54,644 bases of DNA from an uncultured Acidobacteriota bacterium (GTDB taxonomy: Bacteria; Acidobacteriota; Terriglobia; Bryobacterales; Bryobacteraceae). Shown one piece after another: positions 14,717 through 23,038 of this stretch (within the stretch, counting starts at the first letter, position 1; every line of letters starts with the position of its first letter). Where the stretch lies: positions 2,069-56,712 of the forward strand of contig CADECY010000055.1 in the NCBI GenBank assembly GCA_902825945.1, given 5' to 3'. A program made the position numbers and the translations under genes. Below the pieces are notes generated by a model. That model saw nothing but the letters and a program-made list of their open reading frames with translations. It did not search any database and had not been told where the DNA came from.

Positions 14717-16120
14717 ATGATCAACACGTCCAGAGACCGGATCGTCGCGTACGTATCGCCGAAATCGATTGGCGGCGCCAGCCTGTTCAGCGCTTCGGCG
14801 CGCTTGGTTTCCGAGCACATCGGGGATTACTTTTCCGAAGGTGGAGTCGTCAAGTCCGCCTGCTCGAAGCTCAAAGCGATGGGGTTCAGGATCGAGCACG
14901 TTTCCCAGTTGAGTGTCCGCGTGTCGGCCCCCGCGGCTTTGTTCCGGCAAAAGATGGGCGTCAAGTTCGAGAAGGATACGTCTTCGATGTTCCTGCCAAC
15001 TCCCGAGAGCGTGATGAACGCCCTGAATCTCGGGTCGGAAGTGCTCGAGGGCGCCGCGTTTCCGCAGCCGCTCGAGCTTCACGCCGCCAAGAAGGCTCCC
15101 GCGGCGAAGAAGGCAGCGGTGAAGAAGGCTGCCCCGCCGGCGGTTCCGGCCGCCCCGCCCACGCTCCCCTATTATCACCTCGAGGTCCCGCACGACATCG
15201 TTTCGATCATGAACGCTGGGCCCGTCCATTCCGCTGGAACCCTCGGCCAAGGCGTCAAGGCCGCGATGATCGACAGCGGATTCGATTGGTCGCATCCCTA
15301 CTTCTCGGGCAAAGGATATTCGCTGAAGGCCGCCGCCCCGAACAACACCGACGCCAATGGGCATGGCACCGGTGAGAGCGCAAACCTGCTCGCGATCGCA
15401 CCCAAGGTTCAACTGCACGGCCTGAAAATGGACGACGCGGTAGCGGCCTTCCAGGAGGCTCGGGAGCGGCTGAAGGTGAACCTCATCTCGAACAGTTGGG
15501 GTTCGCGTTTTCCGACCGATGGCCCATTCAGTTCCTGGGATCCTTATTGGTCACTGGTGCTCGCCGAGATCAGCCTCTGTGTGCAAAACGGCATCGCGGT
15601 GCTGTTCTCGGGCGGAAACGGCCAAATCTCCGCCACGGCGAGTTCGCCCGACGTGATCAGCGTTGGCGGCGTCCACCGGACCTCGGCGGGGCAGTTCGAA
15701 GCCACCCGGTACGCCAGCAGCTTCCGAAGTTTCCGTTTTCCGGGACGCCAGGTTCCCGATGTGTGCGGCCTTTGCGGGACGCCCCCGAAGGCTATCTACA
15801 TCGCATTGCCGGTTCCGCCCGGTTGCGAGATCGACCGGAGCTTCGCGGGCGGCACGTGGCCCGACGGTGACCAGACGGGGAAGACCGACGGATGGGCGGC
15901 CTTCAGCGGCACCAGCGCCGCTTGTCCCATGGTCGCCGGTATTGTAGCGTTGATATTGAGCAAGTACCCGGGAACGCCGGTTGCGAACATTCGCACTCGG
16001 CTCGAAAACTCGTGCCGGGATGTTACTCTCGGCGTGAGCGCCATGGGTGACGCCGCGGCGGCTGGTCGCGATCTGGCCACGGGTTTCGGGCTCGTGGACG
16101 CCGCGGTCGCGTGCGCGTGA
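14717..16120 (+). CDS. subtilisin-like (S8) serine protease with N-terminal propeptide domain
   Basis: 467 residues from ATG 14717, with AAGGAG at 14704-14709. Residues 1-122 form a propeptide-like domain (LKAMGFRIEHVSQLSVRV, ending FPQPLELH). A Lys/Ala/Pro linker (AAKKAPAAKKAAVKKAAPP) follows, then the catalytic domain. The triad is visible: Asp186 (AAMIDSGFD), His216 (NGHGTGE), Ser400 (FSGTSAACP), with the oxyanion Asn near 259 (LISNSWGS). There is no signal peptide, so secretion, if any, is non-classical; the propeptide resembles pro-kumamolisin activation domains more than the I9 type. Nineteen bases downstream is a free-standing copy of the propeptide domain. Confidence 0.9.
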   Translation: MINTSRDRIVAYVSPKSIGGASLFSASARLVSEHIGDYFSEGGVVKSACSKLKAMGFRIEHVSQLSVRVSAPAALFRQKMGVKFEKDTSSMFLPTPESVMNALNLGSEVLEGAAFPQPLELHAAKKAPAAKKAAVKKAAPPAVPAAPPTLPYYHLEVPHDIVSIMNAGPVHSAGTLGQGVKAAMIDSGFDWSHPYFSGKGYSLKAAAPNNTDANGHGTGESANLLAIAPKVQLHGLKMDDAVAAFQEARERLKVNLISNSWGSRFPTDGPFSSWDPYWSLVLAEISLCVQNGIAVLFSGGNGQISATASSPDVISVGGVHRTSAGQFEATRYASSFRSFRFPGRQVPDVCGLCGTPPKAIYIALPVPPGCEIDRSFAGGTWPDGDQTGKTDGWAAFSGTSAACPMVAGIVALILSKYPGTPVANIRTRLENSCRDVTLGVSAMGDAAAAGRDLATGFGLVDAAVACA

Positions 16121-16139
16121 CCAAGCGGCTGGAGGCCGG

Positions 16140-16562
16140 ATGGGAACCAAAAAAGCCGGTAAGAAACCGATAGCGCCACGAAAGAAGGCGGCGCCCGACG
16201 CTCCCGTGCGCGCCTATGTGATGCTACGCCCGGCCGAGGGCACCGGCGATGCGGAGCGTTCGCCATTCATCGCCGCTCCGGCGAAGCCCTCCTCGATCGC
16301 TGAGGCCACCAAGCGTTTGGGTGAACACGGATTCCGCGTGACCGGATCGAGTGCGGCGGCGATCACCATCGAGGCGGGCAGGGGCGTTTTCGAGCAGGTG
16401 TTCGGATCGCCGGTACGCACCGCGAAACAGGCCAGGGCCAAGAGAGCTGCCCATCGTGCGCCCGCTTCACTGGCGCGGGCGAAAGCGCCTTTCACGATTC
16501 CCGACAACCTGAAGGAACTGGTTCAGGAAGTCGTCTTTCCCGCCGCGATCGAGACTCACTGA
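16140..16562 (+). CDS. free-standing protease-propeptide-like protein
   Basis: 140 residues from ATG 16140. It begins with a Lys/Ala/Pro-rich stretch (GTKKAGKKPIAPRKKAAPD) like the linker of the upstream protease. The rest follows the protease propeptide: LGEHGFRVTGSSAAAITIEA versus LKAMGFRIEHVSQLSVRVSA, FEQVFGSPV versus FRQKMGVKF, and the same type of ending (FPAAIETH versus FPQPLELH). There is no protease domain. A likely role is inhibitor or folding helper for the neighbouring protease, or for its relatives. Inferred; no such stand-alone partner is known to me for this family. The 3' end overlaps the convergent sulfatase by 7 bp. Confidence 0.75.
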   Translation: MGTKKAGKKPIAPRKKAAPDAPVRAYVMLRPAEGTGDAERSPFIAAPAKPSSIAEATKRLGEHGFRVTGSSAAAITIEAGRGVFEQVFGSPVRTAKQARAKRAAHRAPASLARAKAPFTIPDNLKELVQEVVFPAAIETH

Positions 16563-17917
16563 CTTACGCGCCTCCGCGGCGGGGGAAACCCGGCGAGTCG
16601 CGGAGCCGCAGTCTCGCGCTTCCATGCGGCGAGCAGGTCGCGGAATCGCCTGGCGCGAACCGGCTCTCCCGCGAGCAAGTCGCGCTGTTCGGCTTCGTCA
16701 GCGGCGAGGTCATGCAGCGCTTCCTTGCCGTTGTCGATCACGTATTTCCAGTCGCCCTCCCGCGCCGCCCATCGGCGCGTTTCCGCACGCTTGTAGCTCC
16801 AGAACAGGGTGCGTTTGACGGTCTTCGCTTCGCCGGTCATCTGCGGCAGGATGTCGATGCCATCGAGCGGCTTCGGTGGTTTGGGTCCCGCGGCCGCGAT
16901 GATGGTGGCGCTGATGTCCATGGTGAGGGCCACCTGATCCGTGGTCTTGCCTTCCGGGATTTTGCCCGGCCACGCAGCTAGACAGGGCACGCGGATTCCG
17001 CCCTCCCAGCAGGTGCTCTTGCCCGCCTTGAGCGGCGTGTTGCGCGAGCGGTTGTATCCGCCGTTGTCGCTCATGAAGACCACCATCGTGTTCGCGGCCT
17101 GCTCCATGGATTTCAGCTGTGCGAACAAATCGCCGATGCGGCGGTCCATGTGCTCCACCATCTTCACGTAGGTCTCGCGTGTGCCTTCGTTCCAACGGGA
17201 CTTCTCGCCCACCGGGCCGTCGCCCAGTGCCTGCAGCGGAGTGTGGGGCGCGTTGAAGGGAACGTACAGGAAGAAGGGCTTGGCCGCCGAGCGCTTCCGC
17301 AGCCAGCCGATTGCGTGATCGGCGATGAGGTCCGTGAGGTATCCTTCGCGCGTGATGGCCTTGCCGTTATGAGAGAGGACGTTGGCGCCGTCCTCTTCGG
17401 TGTGTGTCACGTAGTCCGCATTGCCGCCGAGGATTCCGAAGTACTCGTCGAAGCCGTGAGCGTTGGCGGAGAATTTGGCGCCGTAGCCGAGATGCCACTT
17501 GCCGATGCATGCGGTATCGTAGCCGGCGTTTTTCAGCATCCTGGCGATCGACGTCTCGGTGGTGGGCAGTCCTAGTTGCCCCTTCGCGGCGAGCCATTCG
17601 GCTTCGTCGTAGCGGCCCACGTTGCCCACGCCGATGGCGCATTCGAGCCCGCCCACGCGCTGTTGATATCGGCCCGTCATCAGAGCCGTTCGAGTAGGCG
17701 AACACTCGGGAGCGTTTGCGTAGGCCCGTGTGAAGCGGACTCCGCGCTTGGCCAGCGAATCGATGTTCGGAGTGCGGATGTCGGGGCAGCCATAGCAGCT
17801 CAGATCCGCGGAACCCATGTCGTCGGCGAGCACGAACACGAAGTTCGGGCGCTGGGGAGGATCTTGCGCGAACGCGCCGGCTCCAGCCGCGGCCAGGAGG
17901 GAACGCCGGGAGATCAT
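16556..17917 (-). CDS. formylglycine-dependent sulfatase, exported by Tat
   Basis: 453 residues from ATG 17917. The N-terminus SRRSLLAAAGAGAFA is a twin-arginine signal. Type I sulfatase features are FVFVLADDMGSADLSCYG (metal Asp pair), the activation motif CSPTRTALMTGR whose Cys becomes formylglycine, and the late metal site VVFMSDNGG. Substrates would be sulfate esters, perhaps of polysaccharides; formylglycine-generating enzyme must come from elsewhere. It overlaps the MFS gene stop (ATGA at 17914), so uptake and desulfation are co-expressed. Confidence 0.93.
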   Translation of the reverse strand: MISRRSLLAAAGAGAFAQDPPQRPNFVFVLADDMGSADLSCYGCPDIRTPNIDSLAKRGVRFTRAYANAPECSPTRTALMTGRYQQRVGGLECAIGVGNVGRYDEAEWLAAKGQLGLPTTETSIARMLKNAGYDTACIGKWHLGYGAKFSANAHGFDEYFGILGGNADYVTHTEEDGANVLSHNGKAITREGYLTDLIADHAIGWLRKRSAAKPFFLYVPFNAPHTPLQALGDGPVGEKSRWNEGTRETYVKMVEHMDRRIGDLFAQLKSMEQAANTMVVFMSDNGGYNRSRNTPLKAGKSTCWEGGIRVPCLAAWPGKIPEGKTTDQVALTMDISATIIAAAGPKPPKPLDGIDILPQMTGEAKTVKRTLFWSYKRAETRRWAAREGDWKYVIDNGKEALHDLAADEAEQRDLLAGEPVRARRFRDLLAAWKRETAAPRLAGFPPPRRRVSQ

Positions 17918-19185
17918 GCGGCCTTCGGCAATGGAGACGGCTCTTGCCTGCGCTCTTCGATGATCTCCACGGTCGGGTCGATCATCAGCCAAAGCAGCGC
18001 GCTGATGGCGGTCATGACGGCCATCGGCACGAGCGGGGCATCATAGTTGCCATACGCCGTAACGAGGTATCCGAAGGCGAGAGACGTCAGTGTCGAACCG
18101 AGCTGACCAGCCGTGTTCATCGCGCCGGTGACCGCGCCCGCGTACTTGCGGCCGACATCGAGGCAAACGGCCCACGCCACCGGCAGCATGAAGTCGGAAC
18201 CCGCGTATCCGAGCGCGAGCAGCACCACGCTGGCAACCTTATCCTGCGTGAACATGGTGAGCGTGATGAAGACGGCCGAGGCGCCGAGCCCAGCCATGCC
18301 GACCAGGCGGCGGCCCCACTTGAGCCCGATGCGCTTCACAAGGTAGTCGCTCGTGATGCCGCCGAGAATGTTGGCGCATGCGCCGAACGCAAACGGCATC
18401 CACGACAGGCTCTTGATCTCGGCATCGTCATAGCCGCGGCCCTTGACGAGGAACGTGTGCAGCCACGAGAGGTAGAAGAACGAACCCCAGCAGTAGGTGT
18501 GGTACATCAGCATGATCCACCACAGATTCGCGCTGCGGAGCGCCTGTCCCCAGGGAAGGGCATGCGTGTCGCCGGATTTCGGTGGTCCGATCTCGGTGAT
18601 CTCGGCAGCCGTGACGCCTGTCTTGTCACGCGGATTGTCGCGGAACCACCAATACCAGGCGGCTGCCCAAACCACGCCGAGAATGCCGAAGACGAAGAAC
18701 GACGCGCGCCAGCCGTATGCGATCTGAATTGGGATTACCATCAACGGCGAGATCGCCCCGCCAATCCGGCTAGCCATCCAGACGACGCCATGGGCGCGGC
18801 CACGTTCGGTGGCGGGAAACCAGCGCGAGATCGCTGCCGAGGAGTTCGGATAGGCGCCCGCTTCACCGGCTCCGAACAGGAACCGCGTGATGAGCAGCAC
18901 TGTGTAGCTCGAGACCACGCCCGTGAGAGAAGTGAAAATGCTCCACCAGATCACGATTCGAGCCAACACGCTGCGCGGGCCGACGCGATCGCCCATCGAC
19001 CCGGTGGGAATCTCGAAGATCGCGTAGGCGAAGGCGAACGCGGCCACCACCCAGCCCCACTGTTCGGGCGACAGATTCAATTCTTGCTGCATCTTCGGGC
19101 CGGCAACCGAGATGCACACGCGGTCGACGTAGGTGATGATCGAGAGCAGGAAGAGAAAGCCGAGAACGATTGGCCGGTATTTCAT
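17914..19185 (-). CDS. MFS transporter, anion:cation symporter (sugar-acid uptake) type
   Basis: 423 residues with 12 predicted membrane helices. The start (RPIVLGFLFLLSIITYVDRV) and the loop motif GDRVGPR after helix 2 place it in the MFS; RFLFGAGEAGAYPNSSAAIS and RGRAHGVVWM are typical of the ACS group (hexuronate, galactonate, glucarate importers). A CATAAT sequence 7 nt before the ATG is just behind the upstream gene's stop and resembles the leaderless pattern elsewhere in the window. Co-transcribed with the sulfatase, so its substrate is probably a product of sulfated-glycan breakdown. Confidence 0.9.
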   Translation of the reverse strand: MKYRPIVLGFLFLLSIITYVDRVCISVAGPKMQQELNLSPEQWGWVVAAFAFAYAIFEIPTGSMGDRVGPRSVLARIVIWWSIFTSLTGVVSSYTVLLITRFLFGAGEAGAYPNSSAAISRWFPATERGRAHGVVWMASRIGGAISPLMVIPIQIAYGWRASFFVFGILGVVWAAAWYWWFRDNPRDKTGVTAAEITEIGPPKSGDTHALPWGQALRSANLWWIMLMYHTYCWGSFFYLSWLHTFLVKGRGYDDAEIKSLSWMPFAFGACANILGGITSDYLVKRIGLKWGRRLVGMAGLGASAVFITLTMFTQDKVASVVLLALGYAGSDFMLPVAWAVCLDVGRKYAGAVTGAMNTAGQLGSTLTSLAFGYLVTAYGNYDAPLVPMAVMTAISALLWLMIDPTVEIIEERRQEPSPLPKAA

Positions 19186-19193
19186 TCAGGCAA

Positions 19194-19892
19194 TTATGGC
19201 ACACCGGCATCGGAAGCCATCCGCGCGGCGAAGCGTTTGATCTCTTCGCTGAGACCGGGCCTCTTGCGGGTACGCAGATAGGAGCGAATGGCGACGGCGG
19301 ACTGTTCCTCGAGCACCGTGCGGAGGTCAGCCGTCGAAAGGCCGGCGTGCGACAGCTTCGCGGCGGCGGCTTCGAGGATCTGTGGAATCGATTGGGCGAT
19401 CAGTCCCGCCGCGGCACGATAGTCGCGCGCCGAACCCTTGGATGCGCGCAGGACTCGTGCTCCGTGGGATCGCAGCAGTTTCGAAGCCTCCGCGGATCCG
19501 GACACGAGGCAGAAAGCCTTGCCTCGCGCCGACGGCAAGAGTGTCACGGTGGCGGTGTGGGCACCCTGTTGCGAGAGAGATGGAGCGGCGTCGGTCTCGG
19601 GAGGGCCCGCGAAGAGGACGAGGGTGCCACGCCAGTTCCGCTCGATCTGGCCGAGTGTCTTGGCCATCTCGCCGGCGGATGCACCCGCACATAGGATCAC
19701 CTTGGCATCGCGCAGCGAGTCGAGCGTGCGAGCCGCTTCGCCATGCCTTAGCGCGTTCACCACCCGCCGGGCTTGCTGAAAGGTATTCGATTTCACCGGG
19801 CCGAGTGCCCGAGCCAGTGCTGGCAGGGCAATCAACAGTTCAGGACGCGTCGGGCCCGACACCAGCAGCGCGATCCGCGCCTTCTTGTTCAC
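19194..19892 (-). CDS. Rossmann-like / DUF2520-domain protein
   Basis: 232 residues. An N-terminal beta-alpha segment (KKARIALLVSGPTRPELLIA) with the strand-helix strand pattern of a Rossmann-like fold is followed by a region like DUF2520 (GKAFCLVSGSAEASKLLRSH, DYRAAAGLIAQSIPQILEAA, a helical tail). A classical GxGxxG dinucleotide motif is missing, so NAD(P) binding is uncertain. Related proteins lie with pantothenate genes in other bacteria; no such neighbours are here. The first 53 bases overlap the uvrB 3' end in another frame. Confidence 0.65.
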   Translation of the reverse strand: MNKKARIALLVSGPTRPELLIALPALARALGPVKSNTFQQARRVVNALRHGEAARTLDSLRDAKVILCAGASAGEMAKTLGQIERNWRGTLVLFAGPPETDAAPSLSQQGAHTATVTLLPSARGKAFCLVSGSAEASKLLRSHGARVLRASKGSARDYRAAAGLIAQSIPQILEAAAAKLSHAGLSTADLRTVLEEQSAVAIRSYLRTRKRPGLSEEIKRFAARMASDAGVP

Positions 19893-21870
19893 TGAGGATC
19901 CTCTCTTTCAAGGCCTTGATCCGGTCGCGGAACTCGACGGCCTTCTCAAACTCGAACTTCTTCGCGCACTCGCGCATCCTCTCCTCCAACTCCGCGCACA
20001 ATTTGATGATCTCTTCGCGGGAGAGATCCATTTCCGTCTCCGGTTCGTCAAGGGGAACGGTGACGTAGTCCGCCTCGGCGATCGCCACCAGACTCATGTC
20101 GATGGGTTTGACGATGCTTTGCGGCGTGATGCCGTGCTCTTCGTTGTACGCCTTCTGAATGTGGCGCCGGCGATCGGTCTCACTGATGGCCTTCTTCATG
20201 CTGTCGGTGCGCACGTCCGCATAGAGAATCGCAATTCCGTTGACGTTGCGCGCCGCGCGGCCGATCGTCTGGATCAGCGACCCGGACGATCGCAGGAAGC
20301 CTTCCTTGTCGGCGTCGAGGATCGCCACCAGCGAGACCTCGGGCAGGTCGAGCCCCTCGCGCAACAGGTTCACGCCAATCAGCACGTCCACGACGCCGCG
20401 CCGCAGATCGCGGAGGATCTTGATGCGGTCGAGCGTGTGGACTTCCGAATGGAGATACGACGTCTTGACGCCGGCCTCTGTGTAGTACTGCGCGAGATCT
20501 TCCGCCATGCGCTTGGTGAGCGTGGTGACGAGCACGCGCTCGTTCCGCTCGATCCGCAGCCGGATCTCCTTGAGCAGGTCATCCACTTGGCCCCGAATCG
20601 GCCGGATTTCGACCGGCGGATCGATGAGGCCCGTGGGCCGGATCACCTGTTCAATGATCACGCCGGCGGACTTTGTGAGCTCGTACGGGCCCGGAGTCGC
20701 CGAAACGTAGATCACCTGGCTCACGCGATTCGAATACTCCTCGAACGTGAGCGGGCGGTTGTCGAGCGCGCTCGGCATACGGAATCCATGATCGACGAGC
20801 GTCACCTTTCGCGACCGGTCGCCATGGTACATGCCGCCCAGTTGCGGCACGGGCACGTCGGTTTCGTCGATGAACACCAGCGCATCCTGCGGAAGGTAGT
20901 CGAGCAGCGTTGGCGGTGCTTCACCCGGCAGGCGATTGGTGAAGTGACGCGAATAGTTTTCGATGCCGTGGCAGTAGCCCACCGTGCGGATCATCTCGAG
21001 GTCGAACATCGTGCGCTGCTGGAGACGCTGCGCCTCGATCGGCTTCCCTTTGTTCTTCAGCTCCTCGCGCCACCACTGCAGTTCGTGCTCGATCGACACG
21101 AGCGCCTGCTCCTTGGTCTCCTGGCTCATCACGTAGTGCGACTTCGGATAAACGGGCAGGCGGCGATGGCTCTGGCGAATCGCGCCAGTGAGCGGATCGA
21201 TCTGGTAGATGTTCTCGACCTCGTCGCCCCACATCTCGATCCGGATCGCGTTGTCGTCGTAGGTCGGGTAGACTTCGATCACGTCGCCGCGCACGCGAAA
21301 CGTGCCGCGTTCGAAATTGCCTTCGGTGCGGGCGTACAGGATCTCGACCAGCCGCTGCGTGATTTGTTTGCGCGAGACCTGCTGGCCCTTCTCGAGCATC
21401 AGTAGCATTCCGTAGTAGGCTTCCGGAGAGCCGAGACCGTAGATGCAGCTCACGCTCGCCACGATCACGCAGTCGCGCCGTTCGAAGAGCGAACGCGTGG
21501 CGGCCATGCGCAACTTGTCGAGATCGTCGTTGATCGTCGCTTCCTTCTCGATGTAGGTGTCGGAGGCCGGCATGTAGGCTTCCGGCTGATAGTAGTCGTA
21601 GTAGCTGACGAAGTACTCGACCGCGTTGCTGGCGAAGAAGCTCTTGAACTCGTGGTAGAGCTGCGCGGCGAGCGTCTTGTTCGGCGCCAGGATCAGGGCG
21701 GGCCGGTTGGAAGCCTCGATCACCTTCGCCATCGAGAACGTCTTGCCGGATCCGGTGACACCCAGCAGGACCTGATGCTGTTCACCGTCGCGGAGGCCCT
21801 GAACGAGTTGGCTGATCGCCGACTCCTGGTCGCCGCGCGGACGGTAGTCGACGGCCAGTTGAAAATCCAT
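19840..21870 (-). CDS. uvrB: excinuclease ABC subunit B
   Basis: 676 residues, the normal UvrB length. Visible parts: Walker A GVTGSGKTFSMAK at about 40-52, the beta-hairpin YYDYYQPEAYMPASDTYIEK (about 90-110) that opens DNA, helicase motifs including FIDETDVPVPQ, VLIGVNLLREGLDLPEVSLV and QTIGRAARN, and the C-terminal UVR motif (RMRECAKKFEFEKAVEFRDR) that binds UvrC and UvrA. Nucleotide excision repair, cytoplasmic. A TACGAT hexamer ends 6 nt before the ATG, with no Shine-Dalgarno. Confidence 0.98.
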   Translation of the reverse strand: MDFQLAVDYRPRGDQESAISQLVQGLRDGEQHQVLLGVTGSGKTFSMAKVIEASNRPALILAPNKTLAAQLYHEFKSFFASNAVEYFVSYYDYYQPEAYMPASDTYIEKEATINDDLDKLRMAATRSLFERRDCVIVASVSCIYGLGSPEAYYGMLLMLEKGQQVSRKQITQRLVEILYARTEGNFERGTFRVRGDVIEVYPTYDDNAIRIEMWGDEVENIYQIDPLTGAIRQSHRRLPVYPKSHYVMSQETKEQALVSIEHELQWWREELKNKGKPIEAQRLQQRTMFDLEMIRTVGYCHGIENYSRHFTNRLPGEAPPTLLDYLPQDALVFIDETDVPVPQLGGMYHGDRSRKVTLVDHGFRMPSALDNRPLTFEEYSNRVSQVIYVSATPGPYELTKSAGVIIEQVIRPTGLIDPPVEIRPIRGQVDDLLKEIRLRIERNERVLVTTLTKRMAEDLAQYYTEAGVKTSYLHSEVHTLDRIKILRDLRRGVVDVLIGVNLLREGLDLPEVSLVAILDADKEGFLRSSGSLIQTIGRAARNVNGIAILYADVRTDSMKKAISETDRRRHIQKAYNEEHGITPQSIVKPIDMSLVAIAEADYVTVPLDEPETEMDLSREEIIKLCAELEERMRECAKKFEFEKAVEFRDRIKALKERILSEQEGADRAAGVGPDAS

Positions 21871-21876
21871 CTTCTT

Positions 21877-21882
21877 ATCGTA
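21877..21882 (-). promoter_or_regulatory. candidate -10 (TACGAT) for uvrB, leaderless spacing
   Basis: TACGAT on the minus strand ends 6 nt before the uvrB ATG (21870); AAGAAG fills the gap and is not a good ribosome site. A second TATCCT lies 5 nt further upstream. Inferred. Confidence 0.35.
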
Positions 21883-21982
21883 GGATAGTGTCCGCGGCGC
21901 TCAGGTCCGGTCTGGCCGTCTCTCCTCGACGAGGCTCGGCCGCTGGCCCAGGCGAACAGGCGATCTTGGTGCGCTCCGCCCC

Positions 21983-22621
21983 TCACTTCCCAGCGGAGTC
22001 CGGGTGGGCCGGTCTCGCATCGCCATGACTCTCACTTAGCGCCTTGTCCAGCAGATCCGCGACGCCGGCGTGGGGCGCCCACTCGCGGAGATAATCGATG
22101 TCGAGCTTGTCGCGGCGCTGGGCGACAATGCCGAGAATGTCGTTCCACTGTTGCTCGGAGACCTCCCCTCCGGCCTTGTACCACGCGAGCTTGCTGAGCA
22201 CCGAGTCCTCCGCGGTGGTGACGGCGAACTCGATGAGGTTCTGGCCGAAGACGGCGATACGTGACCATTCGCGGCGGGCAAACTGGCGCTGGTGGAGCCG
22301 GTCCGCTCGCAGGGGGAAGAGATCGAACTTATAAAAACTGCCGAGGTGTATGAGGTTGAAGGAGCGGCCCAACCGGACGGCCTGTTCGACTTGCTCGCGC
22401 GCGATGTAGAAGGAGGACTCGAACTCGGAGACGAAGTCCCCGACTTGCTCCTGGCGCAGATCGACGACGACATCGATATCGTTGGTCGCTCTCCAGACTC
22501 CGTAGGACGAACTGGCCGCCGAGCCGGTGACCATGTAGCGGATCTCCAGCCGGTCCAGTCCGGCGAGCAGTCTGAGGAAGCCCGCTTCGGGATCAAGCAG
22601 CGTCATCGGGGACCCAGCCAT
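21983..22621 (-). CDS. nucleotidyltransferase-fold protein (MNT-like)
   Basis: 212 residues. The nucleotidyltransferase signature is visible: YMVTGSAASSSYGVWRATND then DIDVVVDL (Gly-Ser followed by the metal Asp-x-Asp pair at about 48-50), and a helical C-terminal part (EDSVLSKLAWYKAGGEVSEQ). Small proteins of this fold pair with a partner as toxin-antitoxin systems (HEPN-MNT, AbiE) or act as tRNA or adenylyl-modifying enzymes. Here the upstream 88-residue gene overlaps its start by 29 bases, so they are coupled. An alternative start is ATG 22606. I cannot tell which partner is toxic. Confidence 0.75.
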   Translation of the reverse strand: MAGSPMTLLDPEAGFLRLLAGLDRLEIRYMVTGSAASSSYGVWRATNDIDVVVDLRQEQVGDFVSEFESSFYIAREQVEQAVRLGRSFNLIHLGSFYKFDLFPLRADRLHQRQFARREWSRIAVFGQNLIEFAVTTAEDSVLSKLAWYKAGGEVSEQQWNDILGIVAQRRDKLDIDYLREWAPHAGVADLLDKALSESHGDARPAHPDSAGK

Positions 22622-22859
22622 AGGCCTTCTCGATCAAGTCGCGGCCGTAGCGGCGGACGGCGGCGCGAAGGTGGATTTCGTGATCGGACGCCTGTGGGAA
22701 CTCCTTGCGGATCGCGGCTTCCTGCATTTGGATCATGAAACGTGTCAGGCGGAACGACTGCTGGAGCTTTTCGCCTGGCGAGAGCGTGGAGGAGAGTTCC
22801 ATCAGTTTGGCGAAGGCCTCCGGGCTCGTGTCCGACATCCATCCGTAGCGATTCGGCAT
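22593..22859 (-). CDS. small helical protein paired with nucleotidyltransferase
   Basis: 88 residues starting MPNRYGWMSDTSPEAFAKLM. Mostly alpha-helical (LSPGEKLQQSFRLTRFMIQM, SDHEIHLRAAVRRYGRDLIE) and charged, with no membrane segment or known DNA-binding motif. It lacks a HEPN RxxxxH signature, although RRYGRDLI is close by. It precedes and overlaps the nucleotidyltransferase gene, an antitoxin-like position. Function not assigned. Confidence 0.65.
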   Translation of the reverse strand: MPNRYGWMSDTSPEAFAKLMELSSTLSPGEKLQQSFRLTRFMIQMQEAAIRKEFPQASDHEIHLRAAVRRYGRDLIEKAYGWVPDDAA

Positions 22860-23002
22860 GGTCTCTTGGATGATGATCCCACAGTGCGGACGAAGGTGAG
22901 CGGTCCGTCATCGGAGCTCCTGGCATCTCGGAGGAGTTGGCTGCCCGGTCGGGCTGGTGCAAGCGCCTAGCCCCTGGATCAACCAATGCTGCACGACTTC
23001 GA

Positions 23003-23030
23003 CAAGCGGGATGTATCAAGCGGGATGTAT
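23003..23030. repeat. exact 14-bp tandem duplication
   Basis: CAAGCGGGATGTAT occurs twice head-to-tail (23003-23016, 23017-23030), just upstream of the first decayed gene. A second exact 14-bp tandem duplication lies 2.2 kb away inside the vapC remnant. Confidence 0.9.
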
Positions 23031-23038
23031 TGTGAGGA

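Noticed and set aside
17944..19281. Antisense frame of 445 codons opposite the MFS gene
   Set aside because: Its hydrophilic Arg/Glu-rich content is the complement of membrane codons, not a protein family.
19885..21405. Antisense frame of about 500 codons opposite uvrB
   Set aside because: Shadow of uvrB codons; no ribosome site and no recognisable fold.
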